Source: Methanoregulaceae archaeon (GTDB lineage Archaea > Halobacteriota > Methanomicrobia > Methanomicrobiales > Methanospirillaceae). Taken from it: a stretch of DNA of 64,000 nucleotides. The stretch covers positions 124,001-188,000 of the forward strand of contig JACTVG010000004.1 of the NCBI GenBank assembly GCA_015660965.1. Direction: 5' to 3'. Positions within the stretch are counted from its first letter, which is position 1, and every line of letters starts with the position of its first letter. The notes under the pieces were generated by a model. That model was not told the origin of the DNA, ran no database searches, and was given only the letters and a program-made list of their open reading frames with translations. Position numbers and translations under genes: made by a program. Positions 27,712 to 37,225 of the stretch are shown here, piece after piece.

Positions 27712-28700
27712 GTAATTTCGAAATTTTCTAGCCAGACACCTGACTTTGTTGTGATTTTTCCCACAACTTTTGCACCTTTTACTGCTTTGAGAATATATGC
27801 AACGCTCGTTTTCGGCACAATGTATGAGTATCCCATTCCCATATTAAACGTGCGGTACATCTCATTTGTATCAATACCTCCTACCTTCTGAATCCAAGTA
27901 AATATTTCCGGTGGTTTGATCGGATCGGTGAAATGAAATCCAAATGAGCAAAGGCGTTTGAAATTTAAAAGTCCACCACCTGTAATATGGCACATACCTT
28001 GTACTTTGCAACGCCGATTCACCTTCAAACATTCACTATAAATTCGTGTGGGAGTAAGGAGTTCTCTTCCAAGAGTTCGACCGTTCGAAAGCTTAGTCTC
28101 ATAATCTGCATATTCTTCAACAACATTGCGTGCTAGGGTCAGTCCATTTGAATGGATGCCACTTGATGGGACACCTATTATTATATCGCCGGGTTTGATT
28201 TTCTCACCAGTAACGACACAATCTTTCTTCTGAATCCCAAGACAGGTGCCGGCAAGATCAAGTCCATTCACAAGACCTTTGAGTGTCGCCGTTTCGCCAC
28301 CAACGATGTCAATGTTCGCTTGTCGTGCCCCCTCATTAAGACCAATCCCTATTTGCGACATTTTTTCTACTGACAGTTGATCTGTGGCAATATAATCAAC
28401 AAAAGCGACCGGTTCGAGATTCATGACATAAAGATCGTTTACATTCATCGCGATACAATCTATGCCAACACTTGTCCAATCTTGCATCTGATCAGCAACC
28501 AACATTTTTGTTCCTACACCATCGGTGGCAAGAGCAAATACATGATCACCGAATCCAATTAGACCTGCAAAGTGCCCGACATCCCCTAGCATCGCTGGCA
28601 ATCCTTTACGGCGGAATGAGAGATTATTGATTAGCGATTTGATCGCTGTAGCTTCAAGATCAATATCCACTCCTGCTTGACGATAGGAGTGGCTACGCAT
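27708..28700 (-). CDS. purM: Phosphoribosylformylglycinamidine cyclo-ligase PurM
   Basis: PurM closes the imidazole ring of AIR in purine synthesis. The 330-residue protein has the AIRS motifs: GDVGHFAGLIG, DGVGTKMLVAD (about 60-70) and ITGGGLLNFKR, with GVPSSGIHSNGLTLAR in the middle. It overlaps the lysC stop by eight bases, so both are transcribed together although they belong to different pathways. Confidence 0.96.
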   Translation of the reverse strand: MRSHSYRQAGVDIDLEATAIKSLINNLSFRRKGLPAMLGDVGHFAGLIGFGDHVFALATDGVGTKMLVADQMQDWTSVGIDCIAMNVNDLYVMNLEPVAFVDYIATDQLSVEKMSQIGIGLNEGARQANIDIVGGETATLKGLVNGLDLAGTCLGIQKKDCVVTGEKIKPGDIIIGVPSSGIHSNGLTLARNVVEEYADYETKLSNGRTLGRELLTPTRIYSECLKVNRRCKVQGMCHITGGGLLNFKRLCSFGFHFTDPIKPPEIFTWIQKVGGIDTNEMYRTFNMGMGYSYIVPKTSVAYILKAVKGAKVVGKITTKSGVWLENFEIT

Positions 28701-30093
28701 CTATTGCCTCCGAGAGACAGAATTCGTCATGGAGCACACGGACAGCTCTGGGTCCGTCCTCCTGCCGGACCACAAACGATATGTTTGCCTCACATGAACC
28801 TTGAGAGATTATCATCACATTGATACCGGCCTTTCCAAGTGCAGTAAAAATTCGTCCCCCCGTACCAGGAGCTCCTACCATACCAGATCCAACAACGGCA
28901 ACCGCACATACATTGCGATTCTGGATGACCTCCCTTACAATTCCCTGTGATAAGAGTGGTGAAAGAGCCTGTGAAGCAATATCGAGATGTGCCTCATCTA
29001 CGATAAGCGAGATGTTCGCTTCAGATGATCCCTGTGAGATCATCATAACATTTACTTCGCGATCTGCTAATGCCGAGAAAATTGCCTTTGCGACACCAGG
29101 ACGACCAATCATTTGGGCGCCGTTGATGTTTATCGCAGCAACCTTTTCTATATAAGTAAGTGCTTTAACAACGCGGTGATCTGGACGTTGATGCCGAACA
29201 ATGACTGTCCCAGGATGTGTAGGGTTGAAGGTGTTTTTAACCCGAACAAGTATGTTCTTGCGCATCGCTGGTTCTATCGAACGTGGATGCATTACTTTGG
29301 CACCAAAGTATGAAAGTTCCATCACTTCAAGGTATGAGAGTTCTGGGATTACTCGTGCATTATTGATTACGCGGGGATCTGAGGTCATAATGCCATCAAC
29401 ATCAGTCCAAATCCAGATCTCATTTGCATCAATGCCAGCCCCTATTATCGATGCTGAGTAGTCTGAACCACTCCTTCCGAGTGTAGTAACAATTCCATCT
29501 TGTGTGCACCCCATGAATCCCATGATGACCGGAATAGATTTCTTTAAAATAGGTCGAATACGGCGCTGGATTCGTTCATCACAGTCTGGAAGTGCTGTGG
29601 ATTCACCATGTTGAGTTGATGTAACAATACCGGCCTCACAACCATCTAAAACAACTGATGGAATACCCCGCTGTTCAAGTGCAGCAGCTACAATTGGAGC
29701 GAGAAGTCGTTCACCATATGAGATAATATAATCCTTTGATCGGGGTGTTAGTTCGCGTAGATTGTGAACCGCGTGAAGGATGTTGTGGAGATCCTGTAAT
29801 CGTTCTTCGATTATTGGTCCAACTTCATGTATAAAACCTGGTGCAGCCTCTTCAAGTGTGGACATATGCCGGGTTTGTAAGGATTTGATTAAAGGTTCAA
29901 TATCAGAAGCGTCCTTGCTAGATGGAAGTCTAGCAGAAATATCAATAAGCTGGTCAGTAACTCCCCGCTGTGCGGACACGACAACCGCAAGTTCGTCTCC
30001 CTTTTTATGATGCTGTTCTAAAATATCGACAACACTACCAATACACTTTGAATCGGCAACAGAAGTCCCGCCAAATTTCATTAAAATTCTCAT
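28693..30093 (-). CDS. lysC: Aspartate kinase
   Basis: Aspartate kinase makes aspartyl phosphate for Lys, Met and Thr. From the ATG at 30093 the protein is 466 residues, with KFGGTSVADS at the N-terminus, GFMGCTQDGIVTTLGRSGSDYSA around residue 210 and two C-terminal ACT domains (VNVMMISQGSSEANISLIV and INVMIISQGSCEANISFVV), the site of feedback control by amino acids. The frame is open to 30138, but KFGGTS should sit close to the start. It is divergent from tfrA, with only about 60 bases between, and overlaps purM downstream. Confidence 0.94.
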   Translation of the reverse strand: MRILMKFGGTSVADSKCIGSVVDILEQHHKKGDELAVVVSAQRGVTDQLIDISARLPSSKDASDIEPLIKSLQTRHMSTLEEAAPGFIHEVGPIIEERLQDLHNILHAVHNLRELTPRSKDYIISYGERLLAPIVAAALEQRGIPSVVLDGCEAGIVTSTQHGESTALPDCDERIQRRIRPILKKSIPVIMGFMGCTQDGIVTTLGRSGSDYSASIIGAGIDANEIWIWTDVDGIMTSDPRVINNARVIPELSYLEVMELSYFGAKVMHPRSIEPAMRKNILVRVKNTFNPTHPGTVIVRHQRPDHRVVKALTYIEKVAAININGAQMIGRPGVAKAIFSALADREVNVMMISQGSSEANISLIVDEAHLDIASQALSPLLSQGIVREVIQNRNVCAVAVVGSGMVGAPGTGGRIFTALGKAGINVMIISQGSCEANISFVVRQEDGPRAVRVLHDEFCLSEAIDA

Positions 30094-30154
30094 GGCTAAT
30101 TCACTCGTGCTTTGCCACTTATTTATGATACTATACACCCCACAGAATAATAAG

Positions 30155-31780
30155 ATGCATGCAGATGATAGTTTGGATTACCATGTGCTTGTGATCGGTA
30201 GCGGCGGTGCAGGAGTTAGGGCTGCAATCGAGGCATCAGCTTATGGTGATGTGATTCTTGTTTCAAAGACGATTTTAGGCAAGGGCGGATGCACCCCGAT
30301 GGCGGAAGGGGGGTACAATGCTGTACTACGTGAACAGGATTCCTGTGGAATACATTTCGAGGATACAATGAAAGGTGGGGCGTACCTTAACGACACTGAA
30401 CTTGTTAGAATTCTCGTTGCCGAATCTCCTCAACGTATGGATGACCTTATTCGATGGGGGGCTGTCTTTGATTTTACAGAGGCAAATGAGGTTGCCCAAC
30501 GTCCATTTGGCGGACAAAGGTTCCCTAGAACATGCTACGCAGGTGACAGGACAGGTCATGAAATAATGACCACACTCTTAGAACGATTAGAGAGTCTTTC
30601 TGTCGATACATTGGCAGAGACTACCGTCATTGATCTCTTAAAAGAGGGTGATCGTGTGATTGGTGCTCTGGCGTTCGATGATAGTGGTGAAGTTGTACTT
30701 ATCAAAGCGGATTCAACAATCCTTGCCACTGGTGGTGGAACAAGGGTCTTTGACATCTCAACAAACTCGGCAAGCGGAACTGGTGATGGTTTTGCCAGTG
30801 GGTATAGGGCTGGAGCTGAGCTGATTGATATGGAAATGATCCAATTCCATCCGACTGGCGCAGTTTATCCCACTGATGCACGTGGACGGCTAGTCACCGA
30901 AGCTGTGCGGGGAGAGGGGGGGATCCTTACAAATACTCTGGGTGAACGATTCATGAAGCAATACGACCCTGAAAGAATGGAACTATCTACACGTGATGTT
31001 GTGGCAAGGGCAATCGCCACCGAAATTCTAAACGGACGAGGTACAGAGAATGGTGGAATATACCTTGATGTAACCCATTTGCCACGCAAACAGATTGAAA
31101 CCCAACTCCCTGTAATGTTAGAACAGTTCCTTAAATTCGGTGTTGATATAAGAAAAGAACCGATGGAGGTTGGACCAACTGCGCATCATGTAATGGGTGG
31201 GCTTCGAATTTCACCTTGGTGTCAAACGACACTTCTAGGACTCTTTGCCTGCGGTGAAGTTGCAGGTGGTGTTCATGGTGCAAACCGGCTTGGAGGAAAT
31301 GCTCTTGCTGATACACAGGTATTCGGAAAACGTGCCGGAGAAGCTGCAGGCAGATCAGAAAAACGAATCAAGAAGATCGATTCAAAACAGATTAAAATTC
31401 AGGAGGAACGATTTTCGCGTTTTTACGATGGAAAAGTTAACCCACCTATCATTACAAAACAGCTTCAGAAGGCAATGTGGGATGGAGCTGGAATCTTTCG
31501 TAACGCAACGGATCTCCAAGCAACACTCGCAAAAGTCATGCAACTTTCAGAGTCAAATCTGAGAGCAATTTCACAGCGCAACCTGTTAGAATGCTGTACG
31601 GTTCAGAACATGTGCCTTACAGCGTCCCTGATTTGTAAAAGTGCCTTGTTACGCCCAGAATCACGAGGTGCTCATGTACGTACAGATGTCTGTCTGTCAC
31701 ATGACGCCCAGCACTCGCCATTCTCCCACACATACGTTTCACGTAATCGGCAAGGAATCGAACGGACGGCATTTGTATGA
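30155..31780 (+). CDS. tfrA: Thiol:fumarate reductase flavoprotein subunit TfrA
   Basis: TfrAB oxidises coenzymes M and B with fumarate, giving succinate and the heterodisulfide CoM-S-S-CoB; it is soluble and found only in methanogens. TfrA is the FAD subunit. It has GSGGAGVRAAIEA (dinucleotide motif, near the N-terminus), GGTRVFDISTNS, IQFHPTGAVYP, and the ESRGAH segment that lies near the substrate in fumarate reductases. I take the ATG at 30155, giving 541 residues, over the frame opening at 30092, which coincides with the lysC ATG. The TGA overlaps the tfrB ATG. Confidence 0.9.
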   Translation: MHADDSLDYHVLVIGSGGAGVRAAIEASAYGDVILVSKTILGKGGCTPMAEGGYNAVLREQDSCGIHFEDTMKGGAYLNDTELVRILVAESPQRMDDLIRWGAVFDFTEANEVAQRPFGGQRFPRTCYAGDRTGHEIMTTLLERLESLSVDTLAETTVIDLLKEGDRVIGALAFDDSGEVVLIKADSTILATGGGTRVFDISTNSASGTGDGFASGYRAGAELIDMEMIQFHPTGAVYPTDARGRLVTEAVRGEGGILTNTLGERFMKQYDPERMELSTRDVVARAIATEILNGRGTENGGIYLDVTHLPRKQIETQLPVMLEQFLKFGVDIRKEPMEVGPTAHHVMGGLRISPWCQTTLLGLFACGEVAGGVHGANRLGGNALADTQVFGKRAGEAAGRSEKRIKKIDSKQIKIQEERFSRFYDGKVNPPIITKQLQKAMWDGAGIFRNATDLQATLAKVMQLSESNLRAISQRNLLECCTVQNMCLTASLICKSALLRPESRGAHVRTDVCLSHDAQHSPFSHTYVSRNRQGIERTAFV

Positions 31781-33225
31781 AAACGCTTACTGTGAGCGTA
31801 TATAGATTCGACCCAATAATCGATAATAGTGGGCGACTTGAATCTTATTCCGTTGAAGTGAACGATGGTGCTCGTATCCTTCACGTTCTACATAATATCC
31901 ACGATTATATCGACCCGACCCTGTCGTATCGATATTGCTGCGGTTCTGGACAATGTGGAAGCTGTGCAGTTAGAGTAAACGGTGAACCTGTGCTCGCTTG
32001 CATGGAAGAGGCACAGGACAACATGGTAATCGAGCCTTTGAAACTTGCTGTAACAAAAGATCTTGTTGTCGATTTGACAGAAAATCTCGGTGCGATTGCT
32101 TCTCTAATCCCAAAAGCCGAGTTTGTGATGCCAACAAAGGAGCAAATCGACAGGATCAAACCACTTCGTAGCTGCATAGAATGTCTCTGCTGTGTATCCG
32201 TGTGTCCAGCCATGGACGTAACGAAATTTTTTGGTCCAATAGCGATGCGACAGGAGATGCGGTTATCACTTGATCCAAGGGATGCGAATGATCGTGTAAG
32301 TGAAGCAGTAGAAGAGGGATTATTCACATGCACTTCCTGTCAAGCCTGCTGGAAAGTGTGTCCAAAGGATATTGAGATTCCAGGAAAAGCAATAGAGAAA
32401 CTTCGAGCCCTAGCAAATAGAAAGGGGCTTACCCTACCAAGGCATCAAGAAGTAGCGGCTTTGATACAATCAACTGGCCGTAGTGTGACACGTTCCGAAC
32501 CCACGTTTTTAGAACAAGTTGGGGATGTCATTGAACCTAACGGTCAAGTGAAAGGTATAGTCGGTTTTTTTGTTGGATGTATGTATAATATGCGATTACC
32601 GAAAACGGCATTCGATGCAATTGAGGTCCTTAGACGCAACGGTATCCGTGTTGTGATCCCAAAAGAGCAGGTTTGTTGCGGCTCCCCGCTTATTCGCACC
32701 GGGCAATTAGCGTTTCTTGATAGCCTTAAACGTAGAAATATCGATGCGTTCGTCATCCGTGGGATTGATACTGTCATGACGATGTGTGCTGGATGCGGTT
32801 CGACTCTAAAAAACGATTACCGAACACCTTTTGTCTTAAAAGATATTTCAGAGATTCTTACAACATATGGGATAGAACCACCAGCTCGTCTTCCTATCAA
32901 AGCCACATACCACGACCCGTGTCACCTGCTTAGAGGACAGGGAATCCGAGATCAACCTCGGTCGTTGGTCAAAATGGTAGTTGACCTTGTCGAGATGCCT
33001 TCAATTTGCTGTGGAAGCGGGGGAGGTGTTCGATCTGGGAATCCAGATGAGGCCGCAGCTCTAGGTAACCGGCGAGGTGAGGAAATTAAAAAAACAGGGG
33101 CCGATATTGTGATCTCGTCTTGCCCATTTTGTGAGTTCCATATTAGTGAGCATACAGATCGTCCTGTCAAGAATATAACAACAGTATTGTTGGAAGGGTA
33201 TAAGGAAAAGGATAAAGTATCCTAA
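31777..33225 (+). CDS. tfrB: Thiol:fumarate reductase iron-sulfur subunit TfrB
   Basis: The 482-residue protein passes electrons from the thiols to TfrA. It has a plant-type 2Fe-2S domain (YCCGSGQCGSCAVRVNG, about 49-65), two 4Fe-4S cysteine sets (CIECLCCVSVCP and CTSCQACWKVCP), and a C-terminal part with two CCG domains like HdrB/HdrD (CCGSP; CCGSGGG), which carry thiol/disulfide chemistry. Such a mix is the TfrB hallmark. It ends seven bases from the convergent glutaredoxin-reductase gene, with T-rich DNA between. Confidence 0.92.
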   Translation: MKTLTVSVYRFDPIIDNSGRLESYSVEVNDGARILHVLHNIHDYIDPTLSYRYCCGSGQCGSCAVRVNGEPVLACMEEAQDNMVIEPLKLAVTKDLVVDLTENLGAIASLIPKAEFVMPTKEQIDRIKPLRSCIECLCCVSVCPAMDVTKFFGPIAMRQEMRLSLDPRDANDRVSEAVEEGLFTCTSCQACWKVCPKDIEIPGKAIEKLRALANRKGLTLPRHQEVAALIQSTGRSVTRSEPTFLEQVGDVIEPNGQVKGIVGFFVGCMYNMRLPKTAFDAIEVLRRNGIRVVIPKEQVCCGSPLIRTGQLAFLDSLKRRNIDAFVIRGIDTVMTMCAGCGSTLKNDYRTPFVLKDISEILTTYGIEPPARLPIKATYHDPCHLLRGQGIRDQPRSLVKMVVDLVEMPSICCGSGGGVRSGNPDEAAALGNRRGEEIKKTGADIVISSCPFCEFHISEHTDRPVKNITTVLLEGYKEKDKVS

Positions 33226-33249
33226 TTTTTTTTATTTTAATTTTTTATT
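33225..33249. terminator. T/A-rich convergent terminator
   Basis: Runs of eight, four and six T interrupted by A lie between the tfrB stop (33225) and the end of the opposite reductase gene. Archaeal RNA polymerase stops at such T tracts; only the plus-strand reading has T runs. No strong hairpin is present. Confidence 0.4.
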
Positions 33250-34395
33250 TCGCATTATGTAATCATGAGCTTCTAGCGCAGCTTTCGCACCTTCACCTGC
33301 TGCAATTATAATCTGCTTACTTTTAACCGATGTGACATCCCCCGCTGCAAAAATCCCTGCTGCATTTGTATGACAATCGAGATCAATCGAAACCTCACCG
33401 CGATCATTCAGATTAACAAGCTCCTTGACCATATCAGTATTCGGCTGCCAACCAATTTCAACAAAAATACCATCCATACTAATTGTTTGTTTGATACCCT
33501 GACCATCTTTGACCGTGATTCCAGTAAGGAACTGATCACCGTGAAGCGCAATAATCTCTGCAGGCATATGAACAGTTATGTTCGGTTTGGATTTGAGCAG
33601 GTTAATGTACACCTCATCTGCACGAATACTACTACGAACAATAAGGCTTACTGTTGATGCCACCCCGCTCATCTCTACTGCAGTCTGCAAGGCGGAGTTC
33701 CCTCCTCCAACTACCACCACTTTTTTACCGCGATACAAAGGTCCATCACATGTAGAACATATTGATAAACCACGTCCGAGATATCGTTCCTCTCCTTCGA
33801 CACCCAGTTTTTTAGCCCGATTGCCTTGTGCTAGGATAATACAAGTTGCTTTGTAGGTTGCACCAGTAATAGTCTTTATTGCGAAACCATCTCCGTCCCG
33901 CGAGATATCACTTACTCCATCAAGATCGATTCGGATATTTAAAGAACGAACCTGCTCCTCGAACTTCCTTATAAGGTCCTCTCCAGTAACCACTCGGTAA
34001 CCCATATAGTTTTCAATGGTCCAAGACTCTAATGCCTGGCCGCCTATATTCTCACTAATTATTACAGTTTTTAACATCTTTCGTGCACAATACATTCCTG
34101 CGGTAAGTCCAGCAGGGCCGGCTCCAACAATCAGAACATCGTATTGTTCACCAAATTTTACTTCCCCAAACAATTCATTAAGGCGCTGTGAGTCAAATCC
34201 AATAATAACTTCATCACCAACTGTGATTACAGGAACTCCGCGTTGTCCAGAGATGGCGATCATTTTTTTAGCTGCTTCTATATCCTCGCCAACATCGATG
34301 CCCGCATATTTTACATCATGACTATCAAGGAAAGCTTTTGCAATTCGACAATAGGGGCAATTTTTCGTGGAATAAACAGTGACCAATTGCATCAC
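33232..34395 (-). CDS. Glutaredoxin-thioredoxin reductase fusion protein
   Basis: The 387-residue protein joins an N-terminal glutaredoxin/NrdH-like domain with CPYC (about 13-16) and GVPVITVGDEVIIGFD to a complete FAD-dependent thioredoxin reductase. The latter starts at about residue 85 with DVLIVGAGPAGLTAG, has the redox pair SICSTCDGP (about 215) and the pyridine-nucleotide loop VVVGGGNSAL, and ends with GIFAAGDVT. The fused domain could take the electrons directly and deliver them to other proteins. Fusion of this type is known but less common than separate genes. It begins the redox cluster and is convergent with tfrB. Confidence 0.9.
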   Translation of the reverse strand: MMQLVTVYSTKNCPYCRIAKAFLDSHDVKYAGIDVGEDIEAAKKMIAISGQRGVPVITVGDEVIIGFDSQRLNELFGEVKFGEQYDVLIVGAGPAGLTAGMYCARKMLKTVIISENIGGQALESWTIENYMGYRVVTGEDLIRKFEEQVRSLNIRIDLDGVSDISRDGDGFAIKTITGATYKATCIILAQGNRAKKLGVEGEERYLGRGLSICSTCDGPLYRGKKVVVVGGGNSALQTAVEMSGVASTVSLIVRSSIRADEVYINLLKSKPNITVHMPAEIIALHGDQFLTGITVKDGQGIKQTISMDGIFVEIGWQPNTDMVKELVNLNDRGEVSIDLDCHTNAAGIFAAGDVTSVKSKQIIIAAGEGAKAALEAHDYIMRNKKLK

Positions 34396-34544
34396 ACGAC
34401 GTGTACTTTACAATTAAAAAAACGTACCGTTTGCAACTTTTTGTAAAAAATATTGGTAAGGAGGGTATAGTAATATTCTTTTTAACGAGTACCCAATATT
34501 GCGTGTGTGAACAGTCAGTGTTAACCACTTCTGCTCTAAGGACC

Positions 34545-35813
34545 ATGGCGCGTCTAGCTCTTTTCAGTATACTTATGTTTGTAATCGTTGTGGCTGTGCA
34601 AGCGAATACAGATTCGGCCCATACTGTACCAGAACCCAGTGTATATCTAAATATAAAAGAGGGAGGTGGTCAGAATATCTTTGATCTGTCTGGAAATGGT
34701 TTAAGTGGGACGATTCATGGAGCAACCCGAACCCAGAGCAGTGCGTGTGGTGGCGGTGTACAATTTAATGGTATTGATGAATACGTTTCAATTCCTTTTA
34801 GTTCTAAAAACCATCCTGTGAAAGAGATTACTGTGGATTTCTGGTTTACTGTCGACTCATTTGAACGGCAGGTCCTGATATCATCGTATAAAGATGGAGG
34901 ATATCGTATTGCATTCGATGATGGCGGTGATCTGTGGTGGACAGTAAACATCGCTGACATTGGGGACATATCTGTTCCTATTCAGCATGAGAGTATTTCA
35001 CTAAATCAATGGCACCATGTTGCCGGAACCTATGATGGAATTTCTTCAAAAATCTACCTTGATGGTATTTTACGTAACTCGGTGAATGCATCAGGGCCAA
35101 TCCACTATACTTATAATAATTATGTGATGCTGGGAGTTGATGCGGGTTCTTACGATCAACCAGATCCACAATGCAATGGCTATCTGAAAGGGGGGATAGA
35201 CGAAGTCAAGATTTACGACAATGCACTTCTTTACGGACAAATAATGGATGATTGGTTCCACTGTCACCAGGTACCGAAGGCACTTACTTTTGAAAAGGTG
35301 AATCGCACGTTACCTGATGAATGTACTAATCAATCTGTTTCATTCGCTCTCGGAGATAGAATGTTAATAACAAGAAAGATGATTGCGTCAACACCTCAAG
35401 ACCGTGCAATTTGGAGCGTTCAAGTCCCTAAAGGATCTAAACTTATTGTAAATGTATTTGATGCCTATTCACTAGTATACCCTGACTCTTGGTATATTGA
35501 AATTGGAGATAATGGTACACGTCTGACCAGAGCGGTTGCATTCCCAAATACAAATAATGCTCCTATAGAAGCGATCATACCTACCGGGAACGCCACAGTG
35601 ATAGTAAAATATTTTAACGGTGCTGGGAGATTCCCTGCATCAGCTTATATCGATATTAGTTGTATTGTACCCGCACAAGTTGTTACTGAACCACTTCAAC
35701 GTATCTTCTCTAACCCGACCATTGTCATCTACACAGCATCTTGGGCAACACTCATCGCATTGATATTGGTAATCTACTGGTTACATTGTCGCAATAAAGG
35801 TAAGGTTACGTGA
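34545..35813 (+). CDS. Secreted LamG/concanavalin-like lectin protein with C-terminal membrane anchor
   Basis: From the ATG at 34545 the protein has 422 residues: a signal peptide (LALFSILMFVIVVAVQA), a LamG/jelly-roll domain (GNGLSGTIHGAT; GGGVQFNGIDEYVSIPF; WHHVAGTYDGISSKIYLDG; GGIDEVKIYDNAL), a second all-beta region and one span near the end (VIYTASWATLIALILVIYW) followed by a basic tail. Such a layout fits a cell-surface protein that binds carbohydrate, possibly S-layer associated. The open frame to 34401 would put a long non-signal stretch first, so I reject it. No partner gene is evident. Confidence 0.78.
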   Translation: MARLALFSILMFVIVVAVQANTDSAHTVPEPSVYLNIKEGGGQNIFDLSGNGLSGTIHGATRTQSSACGGGVQFNGIDEYVSIPFSSKNHPVKEITVDFWFTVDSFERQVLISSYKDGGYRIAFDDGGDLWWTVNIADIGDISVPIQHESISLNQWHHVAGTYDGISSKIYLDGILRNSVNASGPIHYTYNNYVMLGVDAGSYDQPDPQCNGYLKGGIDEVKIYDNALLYGQIMDDWFHCHQVPKALTFEKVNRTLPDECTNQSVSFALGDRMLITRKMIASTPQDRAIWSVQVPKGSKLIVNVFDAYSLVYPDSWYIEIGDNGTRLTRAVAFPNTNNAPIEAIIPTGNATVIVKYFNGAGRFPASAYIDISCIVPAQVVTEPLQRIFSNPTIVIYTASWATLIALILVIYWLHCRNKGKVT

Positions 35814-35842
35814 AACTGTCGTCAAAAAAAAGAGATTGTTAA

Positions 35843-36346
35843 TCAGATTGTTATTTCTCGGAATTGTTTGCCAAAAACACCACAAATAGGGCATTTTTCT
35901 GGTGGTTTTCCCAATTCAATATTCCCACAAACAGGACATAGATAGATTTTTTCTCGACCCATATCGTTACCCGATTGTAACAAACCAAGCGCTTTCTCGT
36001 ATAATTTTGCATGAACCTGTTCGGCCTTCATGGCGTAGGTAAAGACCAGCACCGCATCTGTTTTCTTTTCACCCTCAGCCACTTTGACAAACTCAGGATA
36101 CATCGTGGTGAATTCGTGAGTTTCACCAGCAATGCTTTCTTTAAGATTGTTCTGTGTTGGGGCCATTGCACCAAGCACTTTAAGAAGCTTTTTTGAGTGT
36201 ATCCCCTCTGCTTCAGACGCTGCCTTAAACAACGTAGCAATGTTCTTATAACCCTCTTCTGCCGCCTTATCAGAAAACGCTAAATATTTCCGATTGGCCT
36301 GTGATTCACCGGCAAATGCCGCTTTTACATTCTCGTGCGTTGCCAT
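35843..36346 (-). CDS. rbr: Rubrerythrin
   Basis: Rubrerythrin reduces peroxide with electrons from reduced rubredoxin or ferredoxin-linked proteins. The 167-residue protein has the four-helix di-iron domain (ESQANRKY; EAEGIHSKKL; GETHEFTTMYPEF; KAEQVHAKLYEKAL) and a C-terminal rubredoxin-like domain with CPVCG and CPICG. It lies in the redox cluster, probably on its own transcript since the flanking genes are on either strand. Confidence 0.94.
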   Translation of the reverse strand: MATHENVKAAFAGESQANRKYLAFSDKAAEEGYKNIATLFKAASEAEGIHSKKLLKVLGAMAPTQNNLKESIAGETHEFTTMYPEFVKVAEGEKKTDAVLVFTYAMKAEQVHAKLYEKALGLLQSGNDMGREKIYLCPVCGNIELGKPPEKCPICGVFGKQFREITI

Positions 36347-36505
36347 GAGGATATGTTAAGGATAAAAACCTACTTAAAGATTCTTTAAGAGGCACTCACT
36401 TACCAATTTGGCGGGGTGGTTTTTGTCGAAAAAGATAAAAAGGAATTCCCCCACAATATAAAAGATTCCGATTGCAGAACGAACCTAGGAGTTAATTCAA
36501 TAAAG

Positions 36506-37102
36506 TCAAGTTTTATTTAAAAACTCCCCAAGCGCAAATCCCTTGGCATATGCTTTGTCAAGAAGTTCGGGATGTACAGACACGTTTTGAATGGTGTCCA
36601 TATCATTAATCAATAGTTCGTCCCAATATTGACAATCTATTATATCAAAAAACGCTTGGACGGTTCTCTTTGCACCGGTAAAAACATCAGGAATGTTCAT
36701 TCCTGCGATACAAATGAACAACCCCTTTCGCATTTTTTTCTGTTCTTTAGAAAAAAAAGGAGTTTTGCGTACATATTTTGCCATAAAATAAACTTGAAAA
36801 CGATCCATAAAAGATTTGAGTTTGCCCGGAATTCCCATTGTCATGATAGGTGTAGCGAGAATCAAGCTATCCATTGACATAAATTTTCCATACATTGGCT
36901 GCATATCATCGTCCATAATGCAAGTATCGTGCTCTTTGCAGAACATCATCTCCATACAAGCTTGAAAATCAAGATTTGCGACAACCACCGTTTCAGTGTC
37001 GCACCCAGCATCACGGACGCCTTGTAAAGCCCTTTCAAGCAATTTTGCTGTATTTCCATCGATTAGCGGGCTTCCGAGCAGCCCAATTACCTTACGTACC
37101 AT
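36506..37102 (-). CDS. Iron-sulfur flavoprotein-like protein with an altered cluster motif
   Basis: This 198-residue flavodoxin-fold protein has the FMN loop GSPLIDGNT (about 9-17). Its cluster region reads CMEMMFCKEHDTC, so three of the four expected cysteines are present and the second is Met. The ISF 4Fe-4S cluster may be lost, made 3Fe-4S or completed by another residue. Two other ISF-type genes in this cluster keep all four. The ATG at 37102 fits the FMN loop; the frame extends to 37126. Confidence 0.82.
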   Translation of the reverse strand: MVRKVIGLLGSPLIDGNTAKLLERALQGVRDAGCDTETVVVANLDFQACMEMMFCKEHDTCIMDDDMQPMYGKFMSMDSLILATPIMTMGIPGKLKSFMDRFQVYFMAKYVRKTPFFSKEQKKMRKGLFICIAGMNIPDVFTGAKRTVQAFFDIIDCQYWDELLINDMDTIQNVSVHPELLDKAYAKGFALGEFLNKT

Positions 37103-37225
37103 AATTGGAACTATAAAAAACCCCATGGAAATAAGTTTGCATCAACAATTTATCTTAAAACCCCCGATTTGCACAAACACAAGTGATAAATACGTTCCCG
37201 CTGAATGAGATTTTTGGTGATTTGA

